Assembly (NCBI GenBank): GCA_039915505.1
Contig: JBDSND010000118.1
Span: 40,888 to 104,887, forward strand
Source: CAIWHR01 sp039915505
Lineage (GTDB): Bacteria; Pseudomonadota; Gammaproteobacteria; Burkholderiales; Casimicrobiaceae
Length of the DNA stretch: 64,000 nucleotides
Direction: 5' to 3'
Part shown: positions 41,427 through 50,336 of the stretch, one piece after another
Layout of the letters: each line of letters begins with the position of its first letter
Position numbering within the stretch: the first letter of the stretch is position 1
Position numbers and translations under genes: made by a program
Notes under the pieces: generated by a model
The model's database searches: none
Seen by the model: only the letters and a program-made list of their open reading frames with translations
What the model was told of the DNA's origin: nothing

Positions 41427-41714
41427 ATGAACATCCGTCCTTTGAACGACCGAGTGATCGTCAAGCGCGTCGAAGAGGAGAAAAAGTCGGCTGGCGGGAT
41501 CGTGATCCCCGACACCGCAGCCGAGAAACCGTCGCAAGGCGAGGTGGTCGCCGTCGGCCCGGGTAAGCCCGACGACAACGGCAAGATCATCGCCATGGGT
41601 GTGAAGGTCGGCAATCGCGTGCTGTTTGGCAAGTACTCCGGTCAGGAATTCAAGCTCGAGGGCCAGGATTACCTGCACATGCGCGAAGACGACATCATCG
41701 GCATCGTCGGTTGA
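41427..41714 (+). CDS. groES: Co-chaperonin GroES
   Basis: The 95-residue cap of the GroEL folding chamber, cytoplasmic. The sequence starts MNIRPLNDRVIVKRVEEEKKSAGGIVIPD; the mobile loop EEKKSAGGIVIPD that grips GroEL is intact, and the C-terminal YLHMREDDIIGIV is standard. The ATG at 41427 is used in preference to an in-frame GTG at 41415; AGGAG lies at 41410-41414. It is followed by groEL after 39 bp, and the pair is controlled by a sigma70-like promoter with a CIRCE element. Confidence 0.97.
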   Translation: MNIRPLNDRVIVKRVEEEKKSAGGIVIPDTAAEKPSQGEVVAVGPGKPDDNGKIIAMGVKVGNRVLFGKYSGQEFKLEGQDYLHMREDDIIGIVG

Positions 41715-41753
41715 TCGCCCCATCACCCAGAATTCGAATCAGGAGAAGCAAAC

Positions 41754-43406
41754 ATGGCTAGTAAAGACGTCCGTTTCGGCGAAGGCGTGCGCAACAAGAT
41801 GATGGTTGGCGTGAACGTCCTCGCCAACGCGGTCAAGGCAACACTCGGCCCCAAGGGCCGCAACGTCGTGCTCGAGCGCAGCTTCGGCGCGCCCACGGTC
41901 ACCAAGGACGGCGTGTCCGTCGCCAAGGAAATCGAGCTGAAGGACAGGTTCGAGAACATGGGCGCCCAGATGGTCAAGGAAGTCGCGTCCAAGACTTCCG
42001 ACGTGGCCGGTGACGGCACCACCACCGCGACAGTCCTCGCCCAGTCGATCTGCAACGAGGGTTTCAAGTACGTTGCCGCGGGCATGAACCCGATGGACCT
42101 GAAGCGGGGCATCGACAAGGCGGTCATCGCCATCGTCGAGGAACTGAAGAAGATCAGCCGCCCGTGCAGCACCAGCAAGGAAATCGCGCAGGTCGGCTCG
42201 ATCTCGGCGAACGCCGACGAGGCGATCGGCAAGACGATCTCCGAAGCCATGGAGAAGGTCGGCAAGGAAGGCGTCATCACCGTCGAGGACGGCAAGGGTC
42301 TCGAGAACGAGCTCGACCTGGTCGAAGGGATGCAGTTCGACCGCGGCTACATCTCGCCGTACTTCATCAACAATCCGGAGAAGCAATCGGCCGGTCTCGA
42401 GGATCCGTACATCCTTCTGCACGACAAGAAGATCAGCAACATCCGTGATCTGCTGCCGCTGCTCGAGCAGGTCGCCAAGGCTGGCAAGCCGCTGCTGATC
42501 ATCGCCGAGGACGTCGACGGCGAGGCACTCGCGACGTTGGTCGTGAACAACATCCGCGGCATCCTGAAGACCACTGCCGTCAAGGCGCCGGGCTTCGGCG
42601 ACCGTCGCAAGGCCATGCTGGAAGACATCGCGATCCTGACCGGTGGCACGGTCATCGCCGAGGAACTCGGTCTCAAGCTCGAGAACGCCACCCTCAAGGA
42701 TCTCGGTCGTGCCAAGAAGATCGAAGTGGGCAAGGAAGACACCACGCTCATCGACGGTGGCGGCGAGAAGGCCTCGATCGAGGCGCGGGTGAAGAACATC
42801 CGCAAGCAGGTCGAAGAAGCCACTTCCGACTACGACAAGGAAAAGCTGCAGGAACGCGTGGCCAAGCTCGCCGGCGGTGTCGCGGTGATCAAGGTCGGTG
42901 CAGCCACTGAAGTCGAGATGAAGGAGAAGAAGGCGCGTGTCGAAGACGCCCTGCACGCCACCCGTGCGGCGGTGGAAGAAGGCATCGTCCCGGGCGGTGG
43001 TGTCGCGTACCTGCGTGCCCGCGCCAACATCAAGAACCTGAAGGGTGCCAACCCCGACCAGGACGCCGGTATCAAGATCGTGCTCCGCGCGGTCGAGGAG
43101 CCGCTGCGCCAGATCGTGGCCAATGCCGGTGACGAGCCGTCGGTGGTCGTGAACAAAGTCGTCGACGGCAAGGGCAACTACGGCTTCAATGCCGCCACGG
43201 GCGAGTACGGCGACATGGTCGAGATGGGTGTGCTGGATCCCACCAAGGTGACGCGTTTTGCGCTACAAAATGCGGCGTCGGTGGCAGGCCTCATGCTCAC
43301 GACCGAAGCCATGATTGCCGAGTCCCCGAAGGACGACAAGGGCGGCGGCATGCCCGGCGGCGGCGGGATGGGCGGCATGGGCGGCATGGGCGACATGGAC
43401 ATGTAA
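41754..43406 (+). CDS. groEL: Chaperonin GroEL
   Basis: The 550-residue ATP-driven protein-folding chamber subunit. It opens MASKDVRFGEGVRNKMMVGVN; the ATP-binding DGTTTATVLAQ and the apical and intermediate domains are complete, and the C-terminus ends in the Gly-Met-rich tail (GGMGGMGGMGDMDM). AGGAGA lies just upstream of the ATG at 41754. Only one groESL copy is seen in the window. A rho-independent terminator follows at 43539-43568. Confidence 0.98.
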   Translation: MASKDVRFGEGVRNKMMVGVNVLANAVKATLGPKGRNVVLERSFGAPTVTKDGVSVAKEIELKDRFENMGAQMVKEVASKTSDVAGDGTTTATVLAQSICNEGFKYVAAGMNPMDLKRGIDKAVIAIVEELKKISRPCSTSKEIAQVGSISANADEAIGKTISEAMEKVGKEGVITVEDGKGLENELDLVEGMQFDRGYISPYFINNPEKQSAGLEDPYILLHDKKISNIRDLLPLLEQVAKAGKPLLIIAEDVDGEALATLVVNNIRGILKTTAVKAPGFGDRRKAMLEDIAILTGGTVIAEELGLKLENATLKDLGRAKKIEVGKEDTTLIDGGGEKASIEARVKNIRKQVEEATSDYDKEKLQERVAKLAGGVAVIKVGAATEVEMKEKKARVEDALHATRAAVEEGIVPGGGVAYLRARANIKNLKGANPDQDAGIKIVLRAVEEPLRQIVANAGDEPSVVVNKVVDGKGNYGFNAATGEYGDMVEMGVLDPTKVTRFALQNAASVAGLMLTTEAMIAESPKDDKGGGMPGGGGMGGMGGMGDMDM

Positions 43407-43538
43407 AGCGGCAGCGCCTGAGGCGCCAGGGCTTGGTTTGCGCGGGCTTGCCGTAGTTTCATGTAATGTCTTTGTTCGCGCGCTTCGCCCCGATACCTCA
43501 TCCGTAGCCGGGCACTGCGTGAGCGCTGTCTGCTGTAT

Positions 43539-43568
43539 CGAAACCCCGCTTCGGCGGGGTTTCGTTTT
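43539..43568 (+). terminator. Rho-independent terminator after groEL
   Basis: GAAACCCCGC, a TTCG loop, GCGGGGTTTC, then a short T-rich run (gtttt). The stem is 10 bp and perfect. It is 130 bp downstream of the groEL stop. Confidence 0.9.
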
Positions 43569-43908
43569 GGGGCAGTTGGGGATGACCGGGAAGGACCCGC
43601 GATCAGGGCCGGCATGGGGTGGCTCGCGGCCACGCTCCCCGGTCGTTGCCACGGACTTCCTCCTTTGGCCGGCTACGTCCGCCGGTGCCTCGATGCGGCC
43701 CATGCCGGCGATGTCTCAAGGCAGCCGATGTGGAGCGCGAACCTGCGCGAGATGCGATCCGGTTGCCCACCAAAGGCGCAACATTCGCGGATGAGGAACC
43801 GGGTGTAGGCTCTTGGCCGGACACGCTTTCTGTTTGTTTGCATTAGACTAGTAGCGGACAGGGCCGCCTAGCGCCGCAGGCAGGCCTCAGGCCGACACGG
43901 AGCGCCCC
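43569..43908. other. Gene-free stretch between the groEL terminator and the DUF2726 gene
   Basis: About 340 bases. The short open frames on both strands are not protein-like. A promoter for the DUF2726 gene should lie in the AT-richer patch near 43825-43850 (tgtttgtttgcattagact), but no well-spaced pair of boxes is evident. Confidence 0.5.
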
Positions 43909-43962
43909 ATCGTTTCGAGCCCCATCACTTCCGGAATTCTGTTCGTCATCATCATCACCGCG

Positions 43963-44514
43963 GTGGCCACGGCGGTGATCATCGCGTTCGTGCGCCGCAA
44001 CCGCGAGACGGCCGGCGGCATGCGCGGCTTCAACGATCCGGATGCGCCGCCGACTCAGTGGACTGAAGGCGAGACCACCCGGCTCCTGTCCTCGGCCGAG
44101 CTGCCCGGCCTCTACCTCCTGCGCCCGCGGTTCCTGAGCAAGACCGAAGGTATGGTGTTCCTCCTGCTCAAGGCGGCGTTCCCGCGGCACGACATCTTCG
44201 CCCGGGTGCGGCTCGCCGACGTGCTGCAGGTGAAAATGGGACCGCAGGGCATGGAACGCCTGCGCGCCTTTCGCAAGATCGCCGACCAGCGGATCGGGTT
44301 CGTGATCTGCGACCGCGATTCGACCATCCTGGCTATCGTCGATCTTCGCGAGACGGATCAGGTGTCCAACGCCCGCGATCAGAAGCTCGAGATCATCAAA
44401 CAGCGTTGCCTGCAGGCCGCGCAGGTCAAGTACATCTGCGTTTATCCCCCGCAGCTCCCTCGATATCGGGAACTCCGCAGTCAGATCCTCGGGCCCGCCG
44501 CCGAACTGCTCTGA
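43963..44514 (+). CDS. Membrane-anchored DUF2726 protein
   Basis: Protein of 183 residues from the GTG at 43963, with an N-terminal membrane anchor and a DUF2726 domain, a restriction-endonuclease-like fold of unknown role. The domain shows LSSAELPGLYLLRP, FARVRLADVLQVK, and IGFVICDRDSTILAIVDL, then a C-terminal Arg-rich end. The hydrophobic anchor seems to start further up (ITSGILFVIIITAV), but no ATG, GTG or TTG precedes it in frame after the stop at 43867. A GGAG at 43899-43902 is well placed for an ATC at 43909, which would give a full anchor. The true start is therefore open. Confidence 0.7.
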   Translation: MATAVIIAFVRRNRETAGGMRGFNDPDAPPTQWTEGETTRLLSSAELPGLYLLRPRFLSKTEGMVFLLLKAAFPRHDIFARVRLADVLQVKMGPQGMERLRAFRKIADQRIGFVICDRDSTILAIVDLRETDQVSNARDQKLEIIKQRCLQAAQVKYICVYPPQLPRYRELRSQILGPAAELL

Positions 44515-44732
44515 CCGCGGCGATCTGCCGCGTTATCCCTGGCTTGGCGCCAGCGACGGTGTCAGTCCCCGCCTGTGAAGTGATGCCGCCCGCTCGGCGC
44601 GGCCGGGCGCACAATGCAGATTCGCGCAGCCACCGCCCGCCGACAGCGGGGTGACGTCCCTCGTCCCGCGTCCGGTCCGGCGATTCCCCCGCACCCCGCA
44701 TGACTGCTGCCGCCAGCCATCCCGCACCTGCC

Positions 44733-45645
44733 ATGTTCAAGCTCACCTATGCCACGATGTTCGAGCCCCCTGAGGAACTGCACGGGGCCTTCGATGCCGC
44801 GGCGAATTGCATGCGCGCGCAGCTCGGCGCCGGAGCACGCCATGTTCATTGCCGGCCGCGACGTTTGCGTGTCACAGCAGTTCCAGACCCATAGTCCGAT
44901 CGACCATCGCGTTGTAGTGGGACGCTTCCAGGCCGGCGCCGCGGAAGACGGTGCGGCGGCAATCGCGGCCGCACGCGAGGCTTTCACTGGCTGGGCACAC
45001 ACCCCGTGGACCGAGCGGGTGGCGGTGCTGCGACGGGCCGCTGCGTTGATCGAGGAGCGCGTGTTCATGATCGGGGCGGCGCTGGCGCTCGAGGTCGGCA
45101 AGAATCGCATGGAAGCCCTGGGTGAATCGCGATCACTGGATGGGGCCCGTTATCGACGCCGCCGCCCTGGCGCGGTACGAGGACGCGGCGTCGCAGGTGC
45201 GCAGCCTCGGCGCCGCCGGGGCGATCGTGCACGGCGGGGAACGCCTCGATCACGGCGACCTCGCGCACGGGTTCTTCTGTGCGCCGACGATCGCCAGAGC
45301 GCCGCTCGATCATCCGCTTTGGAGCCGGGAACTCTTCGCGCCATTCGTGCTGGTCGCGCCGGTCGACAGCGTCGAGGCCGGCATTGCGCTGGCCAACGCC
45401 GGCGACTACGGACTCACCGCGGGCTTGTACGGCTCCGACCCGGAAGGCGAGCACTTCTTCGACGCCGTGGAGGCGGGGGTCTGCTATGCCAATCGACCTC
45501 AGGGGGCGACCACGGGGGCGTGGCCGGGCTTCCAGCCCTTCGGCGGATGGAAGGGTTCGGATCGACTGGGCGCGCGACGGGCTCCGGGCACTACGTACCG
45601 CAATATCTTCGCGAGCAGTCGCAAACCCGCGTGCGGCGGGCGTGA
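44733..45645 (+). pseudogene. L-glutamate gamma-semialdehyde dehydrogenase remnant (rocA/pruA-like)
   Basis: A broken aldehyde dehydrogenase gene. The start is MFKLTYATMFEPPEELHGAF, then a frame change near 44830 leads to MFIAGRDVCVSQQFQTHSPID and on to EVGKNRMEALGE. At about 45120 sequence jumps to MGPVIDAAALARYEDA, so the central 250 or so residues, including the catalytic Glu and Cys, are missing. A third frame change near 45556 joins GWKGS to GSTGRATGSGHYVPQYLREQSQT. At least three frame breaks plus a deletion rule out a working enzyme. The function lost would be proline/arginine-derived glutamate-semialdehyde oxidation. Confidence 0.88.
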
Positions 45646-45706
45646 TGCGCCGGCGCCACTCGGCCCGCGCTGCGACCCTGCGCCGAGCCGTTCGCCAGGC
45701 AGTTCA

Positions 45707-46657
45707 CTATCCCGCCAGGATGCGCGCGTAGACCTCGCGATCCACGTTGCCGCCAGAGAGCACGACCGCGCACGTGCGCCCCGCCCGGTCGCCTTCCTTG
45801 AGCATCGCGGCGAGGGGTGCGGCCCCCGCGCCCTCGGCGACCTGGTGGGTGTCGGTGAAGTACACGCGCATCGCCGCGCCCACCTCGTCGTCGCTAACCT
45901 CGACGATGCGTGCTGCGCCGCGGCCGATGATGTCGAGGGCAGCTGGAACGGGCACGCGCACCGCCATGCCGTCGGCCATCGTCTGGGCGGTTGCCGTGGC
46001 GATGGGATGTCCGGCGGCGAACGACTGCGCGTAGGCGTTGGCGCCGGTGGATACGACCCCGACGATGTCCACATCGACTTCGAGCGCATCCCGTGCCGCG
46101 ATCAGGCCGCAGATTCCCGAACCGCAGCCGATGGGCACGTACACGGTGCGCAGCGCCGGTACGCTCCGGAGGAGTTCCAAAGCGTAAGTCCCAACGCCGG
46201 CGACGAGCTCGGGCTGGAATGGTCCGACGAAATGCAGATGATCACGCGCAGCCAGCGCTGCGGCATGCTCGCGCGCCGCGTCGAAATCGTGGCCGAACGC
46301 GACGAGTTCGGCGCCGAGCGCAACCATGGCCGCGTTCTTGTCCCGCGAGTTGCCGTGGGGCACGACGATGACGCATCGCACGGCGTGGCGGCGGCTTGCG
46401 AAGGCGAGGCTTTGGCCATGGTTGCCGCGGGTCGCGCTGATGATGCCCGCGGGCCGCGGTCGCGCTGCGGCGAGCCGCGCGAGCAGGTGCAATCCGCCGC
46501 GCACCTTGAACGCGCCGATCGGGGTGTGATTCTCGTGCTTGACCCACACTTCGCGTCCCGCGCGTTGAGCGAGCAGCGGCCACACGAACTGCGGGGTCGG
46601 CGCCATCGCGGCGTACACGTCCCGCGCCGCGGCTTCGAGTGCTGCCAGGTCGATCAT
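45707..46657 (-). CDS. Threonine/serine dehydratase-like PLP enzyme
   Basis: Fold type II PLP enzyme of 316 residues, related to catabolic threonine dehydratase. The Schiff-base Lys51 lies in ENHTPIGAFKVRGG, and the phosphate-binding Gly loop is PIGCGSGICGLIA. There is no C-terminal ACT or regulatory domain, so feedback control is unlikely. Threonine/serine deamination to a 2-oxo acid is the best guess, but serine racemase and related activities share these motifs. It lies next to the dehydrogenase remnant (convergent) and 22 bp upstream of a small membrane-protein gene. Confidence 0.85.
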   Translation of the reverse strand: MIDLAALEAAARDVYAAMAPTPQFVWPLLAQRAGREVWVKHENHTPIGAFKVRGGLHLLARLAAARPRPAGIISATRGNHGQSLAFASRRHAVRCVIVVPHGNSRDKNAAMVALGAELVAFGHDFDAAREHAAALAARDHLHFVGPFQPELVAGVGTYALELLRSVPALRTVYVPIGCGSGICGLIAARDALEVDVDIVGVVSTGANAYAQSFAAGHPIATATAQTMADGMAVRVPVPAALDIIGRGAARIVEVSDDEVGAAMRVYFTDTHQVAEGAGAAPLAAMLKEGDRAGRTCAVVLSGGNVDREVYARILAG

Positions 46658-46679
46658 GGTGGCCGGGCGTGGACCACCG

Positions 46680-46943
46680 CTAGGCTGGCATGTAGTAGTG
46701 GCGGTAGAGCCACAGCAGGATGACGGCGCCGATCACCGACAGGATGAGGCCGGCCGGCCGGAAGCTGCCCGAGGGTGCCCTGAACAGCAGGCTGCCGATG
46801 ATGCCGCCGACCAACGATCCGCCGATCCCCAGGAGTGCGGTGAGCCAGAAGCCCAGGCCGTCGGCGCCTGGCATGAGGGCGCGGGCGACGAGGCCCACCA
46901 GAAAACCGATGAGAATGGTCCAGAGGATGGCCATGAGGCCCAT
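46680..46943 (-). CDS. GlsB/YeaQ/YmgE family stress-response membrane protein
   Basis: Small inner-membrane protein of 87 residues, a transglycosylase-associated protein by family name. Three hydrophobic spans: MAILWTILIGFLVGLVARAL, FWLTALLGIGGSLVGGIIGSLLF and AGLILSVIGAVILLWLY; the GADGLG motif is present. Function is unknown but many family members are induced by stress. The ATG at 46943 is chosen because the span begins there; the frame opens far upstream. It is downstream of the DUF1223 gene on the other strand. Confidence 0.85.
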   Translation of the reverse strand: MGLMAILWTILIGFLVGLVARALMPGADGLGFWLTALLGIGGSLVGGIIGSLLFRAPSGSFRPAGLILSVIGAVILLWLYRHYYMPA

Positions 46944-47058
46944 GTCGTGCTCCCAGAAGGTGGCGCGCCGACGTGGACGCGACTGGCCAGGGATGCTAGC
47001 ACGCGCCCCGGCTGCGGCGGGGCCGTAAGGATCTGCGGCGGACGCCGACTGAGGCAGC

Positions 47059-47844
47059 ATGTCCACGAGACACCTTGCGGTTCTAGCATTCTGGCTGCTC
47101 CATCCAGGGCTCGCGGCCGCGGCGCCGGTGGGGTCGTGCACGATCGCCAGCGGCCCTCATACCTTGCCGCTGGTCGAGCTTTATACGAGTGAGGGCTGCG
47201 ACAGCTGTCCGCCTGCGGACCGATGGCTGCGTGAGTCGTTCCCTCCCGGCGGCGCGCAGCCCGCGGCCGCCGTCCTGGCGTTTCACGTCGACTACTGGGA
47301 CCGTCTCGGCTGGACCGACCGGTTCGCCAAGCCCGCATTCACCGAGCGGCAGTATGCGGCAGCAACCGCGGGCGGCTCGCGGACCGTGTACACGCCGCAG
47401 ATTCTGGTGCAGGGGCGCGATGCGGGCCTGTGGCGCAATGGCGCCGTGAACCGCGCCGTACAGTCGGCCGCGGCTGCGGCGCCGCCGGTGCGCATTGTGC
47501 TCACGGCGCAACCCACCGAGGGAGCCGTCACCGTGAACGTGCAGGCGATGGCCGCCGAAGGATCGACGAAGGATGTCGAGCTGCGCGTGGCCCTCACCGA
47601 AAGCGACCTGGTGTCGTCGGTCACCGCCGGCGAGAACCGCGGTGTGCGGCTGGAGCACGACCACGTCGTGCGGGTGCTGTCGCGCGGAGTGGCCTTCGGC
47701 CCGGACCGGATCGCGACAGAGACGTTCCGGCTGGACTTCGCCAAGGAGCGCGGCCGCCACCCCACCGTCGTCGGCTTCGCGCAGGATCGTCGCACGGGAC
47801 GCGTACTGGAGTCCGTCGTCCTGCCGCTTTGCAACGGCATGTGA
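47059..47844 (+). CDS. DUF1223 secreted thioredoxin-fold protein
   Basis: Exported protein of 261 residues. The signal peptide is MSTRHLAVLAFWLLHPGLAAAA. The mature domain has the thioredoxin-like ELYTSEGCDSCPPAD motif with Cys47 and Cys50, then FHVDYWDRLGWTDRFAKPAFTERQ and TPQILVQGRDAGLWR, all diagnostic of DUF1223. A redox role in the periplasm is plausible but unproved. It is divergent from the GlsB gene, 115 bp apart. The 285 bases after the stop hold nothing I recognise. Confidence 0.87.
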   Translation: MSTRHLAVLAFWLLHPGLAAAAPVGSCTIASGPHTLPLVELYTSEGCDSCPPADRWLRESFPPGGAQPAAAVLAFHVDYWDRLGWTDRFAKPAFTERQYAAATAGGSRTVYTPQILVQGRDAGLWRNGAVNRAVQSAAAAAPPVRIVLTAQPTEGAVTVNVQAMAAEGSTKDVELRVALTESDLVSSVTAGENRGVRLEHDHVVRVLSRGVAFGPDRIATETFRLDFAKERGRHPTVVGFAQDRRTGRVLESVVLPLCNGM

Positions 47845-48129
47845 TCGCTTTGCAATCACGCGATGCCCGGGCCGGACCGGCGTTGGCATCGACCCGCTCC
47901 CTCCGAGATCGAATCCTGTAGGTCAAGCGAATGCGCCGGTCGGCGACACCGCGCCCGACATTCCTCCGACTCGTCTCCTGCTGAGCTGCGCGGACCCGGG
48001 TTCGACACGAAAGCCCGTAGGCCGTAGTGTCCTGCGGCACCTGCTCGGCCGCGCATCAAGAGGTAGGTGTTCGGCTCCGCCGGTGGATTTCCTGAAGCTG
48101 CCCGATCGCAGCGAAGCAGGGGTGCGCTT

Positions 48130-48987
48130 TCAGGTGACTTCGACGTGCCGGCGCTTGCAGGTCAACAGGACCTCGTCGGGGTCCTTCTTCCACCAGTTAT
48201 TGGCGGAGAAGATCTCGGCCTCGTGCGGACCCCGGTAGCCGGCGGCTTCCATCCAGGCGCGAATGAGCCGTAGATCGATCACGCCATCGCCCATCATGCC
48301 GCGGTCGACCAGGAGATCGGTCGTCGGCACCAGCCAGTCGCAGATGTGGTACGCCAACAGGCGTGAAGGTGACGCGCCTGCGGCACGTTGGATCTCGTGC
48401 TCGAGGTGCGGATCCCACCAGACGTGGTAGACGTCGACGGCGATCCCGAGCCCCGGTCCGAGTTCGTCGCAGAGGTCGTTGGCATGGGCCATGGTGTTCA
48501 CGCAGGCGCGATCGGCCGCGTACATCGGATGCAGCGGCTCGACGGCGAGTGGCATACCGGCGCCGCGGGCGTACTCGAGGAACTCGCCGAGGCCGTCGCG
48601 GACCATCTCGCGGGCTCCGGCCAGATCCTTCGACTCGACGCGACCTTCACGGTCTTTGGGCAACCCGCCAGCGATCACCACGACGCACGGCGCCCCCAGG
48701 GTGAGCGCCTCGTCGACCGCCCGGCGGTTGTCGTCGAGGATGACCTTGCGGCCGGCGCGATCGCCCGCCGGGAACATGCCGGCGCGGCAATAGCCCGACA
48801 ACGACAGGCCGTTGTCGCGAATGCGTTGCGCGGTTTCCTTGAGGCCCGCGGCCGCGACCTGATCGCGCCACGGCGAGATGGAGCGGATGCCATGGCGCAC
48901 GCAGCCGTCGATGAGCTGGGGAAGGCTCCACTGGGTGCGGACCGTGGCGGAATTGATCGACAGCAACTCGGAGCGGGGTTCACTCAT
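48130..48987 (-). CDS. Xylose-isomerase-like sugar phosphate isomerase/epimerase
   Basis: TIM-barrel AP endonuclease 2/xylose isomerase-like protein of 285 residues. Metal-binding acids can be placed: AVEPLHPMYAADRAC, GIAVDVYHVWWDP, HICDW and the late YRGPHEAEIFSA. It starts MSEPRSELLSINSATVRTQ. The reaction is isomerisation or epimerisation of a sugar, sugar acid or cyclic polyol; inositol-pathway proteins are relatives. It is the last gene of the minus-strand cluster that includes a Gfo/Idh oxidoreductase, a DUF993 protein and ABC transporter 3. Confidence 0.85.
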   Translation of the reverse strand: MSEPRSELLSINSATVRTQWSLPQLIDGCVRHGIRSISPWRDQVAAAGLKETAQRIRDNGLSLSGYCRAGMFPAGDRAGRKVILDDNRRAVDEALTLGAPCVVVIAGGLPKDREGRVESKDLAGAREMVRDGLGEFLEYARGAGMPLAVEPLHPMYAADRACVNTMAHANDLCDELGPGLGIAVDVYHVWWDPHLEHEIQRAAGASPSRLLAYHICDWLVPTTDLLVDRGMMGDGVIDLRLIRAWMEAAGYRGPHEAEIFSANNWWKKDPDEVLLTCKRRHVEVT

Positions 48988-49146
48988 GGTGGGAATTCCA
49001 ACGACCGGGGGTTTTAAACAGCGGGCTGCCGCGCCTGGATCAGCACGGTGGAACCGCGTGGGACGTCGGCTTGCCGCGCGCGCACCCAACGGGCGCGGCG
49101 CGGCCGCACCGCGCGCTCACGCGACGCGCATGGCTTGCAGTATGGC

Positions 49147-50316
49147 TCACGCCTCACGCACACCGTGCAGCGCAATGAGCGTTCGCATCCTTGCGGCCGC
49201 GAGCTCCGGGTCGCGCAGAAGCCCGGCCGCGTCGGCGAGCTGGAAGAGCTCGGTGAAATGCAGCAGGCTGCGGGCACTCTGCTGCCCGCCGACCATCACG
49301 AAATGCTCCTGGTGGCCGTTGAGCCAGGCGAGGAACACGACCCCGGTCTTGTAGAACCGGGTCGGCGCCTTGAACACGTGGCGCGACAGCGGGACGGTCG
49401 GGGCAAGGATCGCATGGAACTCCGCCGTGTCTCCGCGCGCGAGGGCGTCGAGCGCCGCCGCTGCGGCCGGCGCGATCGGATCGAAGATGCCGAGGAGCGC
49501 GTCGGAGTGTCCCTCGGAATCGCCGGCGATGAGCTCGGCGAAATTGAAATCGTCGCCGGTGTACATGCGCACGCCGGAAGGCAGGCGCCGACGCATCCCG
49601 ATCTCCTTGCCGGCGTCGAGCAGCGAGATCTTGATGCCATCGACCTTGGCGCGATGCTCGCGCAGGATCGCGAGACAGACGTCCATCGCGGCATCGATGT
49701 CGGCATGTCCCCAGTAGCCAGCCAAACCCGGATCGAACATGTCGCCCAGCCAGTGCAGGATCACGGGCTCGCGGACCTCGCCGAGCAGGGTGCCGTAGAC
49801 ACGCGCATAGTCATCGGGCGAGCCTGCGCACGCGGCCAACGCGCGGCTGGCCATGAGTATGATGCGACCACCGCGGCCCTCCACGGCTTCGCACTGCAGG
49901 CGGTAAGCCGCGAGTACGTCGTCGACGGTCAGCGAGCTGCGCGGCTCGAGATGATCGGTGCCGGCGCCACAGGCGACCACGGCGCCGGGCGTGGCGCGGG
50001 CGAGTGTGAGCGAGCGGTCGATGAGCTCCAGCGAAGTGGGCCAGTCGAGTCCCATGCCGCGCTGCGCGGTATCCATGGCCTCGGCCACCCCGAAACCGAG
50101 CGCGAACAGGTGCGAGCGGAACGCCAGGGTCGCATCCCAGTCGACCGCCGGCGCGAGCCATGGGTCGGTGGCGGCGAACGGATCCGCGACGACGTGCGCG
50201 GCGGCGTACGCGACGCGATTGCGACTGGATGGCGCCGGCGGAGGCCAGTGCCGGGCCTCGCGCAGGCGATAGGCGTGCAGCGATCGATCGGCGCGCGGTA
50301 GCTTGATCGTAATCAT
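49147..50316 (-). CDS. DUF993 protein (dihydrodipicolinate synthase-like barrel)
   Basis: Protein of 389 residues annotated elsewhere as DUF993 or dihydrodipicolinate synthase-like. It has a TIM-barrel pattern with PVILHWLGDMFDPGLAGYWG, and a Lys in VDGIKISLLDAGKE that could be the Schiff-base residue, followed by YTGDDFNFAELIAGD. An aldolase or hydratase reaction is inferred, not shown. The ATG at 50316 has GAGGA upstream. It lies between the Gfo/Idh gene (20 bp) and the isomerase gene, 160 bp away. Such DUF993 genes often travel with sugar-phosphate isomerase and Gfo/Idh genes. Confidence 0.82.
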   Translation of the reverse strand: MITIKLPRADRSLHAYRLREARHWPPPAPSSRNRVAYAAAHVVADPFAATDPWLAPAVDWDATLAFRSHLFALGFGVAEAMDTAQRGMGLDWPTSLELIDRSLTLARATPGAVVACGAGTDHLEPRSSLTVDDVLAAYRLQCEAVEGRGGRIILMASRALAACAGSPDDYARVYGTLLGEVREPVILHWLGDMFDPGLAGYWGHADIDAAMDVCLAILREHRAKVDGIKISLLDAGKEIGMRRRLPSGVRMYTGDDFNFAELIAGDSEGHSDALLGIFDPIAPAAAAALDALARGDTAEFHAILAPTVPLSRHVFKAPTRFYKTGVVFLAWLNGHQEHFVMVGGQQSARSLLHFTELFQLADAAGLLRDPELAAARMRTLIALHGVREA

Positions 50317-50336
50317 GGCATCCTCGTCGGCCGGCT

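Noticed and set aside
45122..46723. 533-codon plus-strand open frame
   Set aside because: Its first half is the in-frame C-terminal part of the dehydrogenase remnant; the rest is antisense to the dehydratase gene, so it is not one protein.
47845..48129. Possible small gene after the DUF1223 gene
   Set aside because: No frame here shows conserved sequence, a good ribosome binding site or family character.
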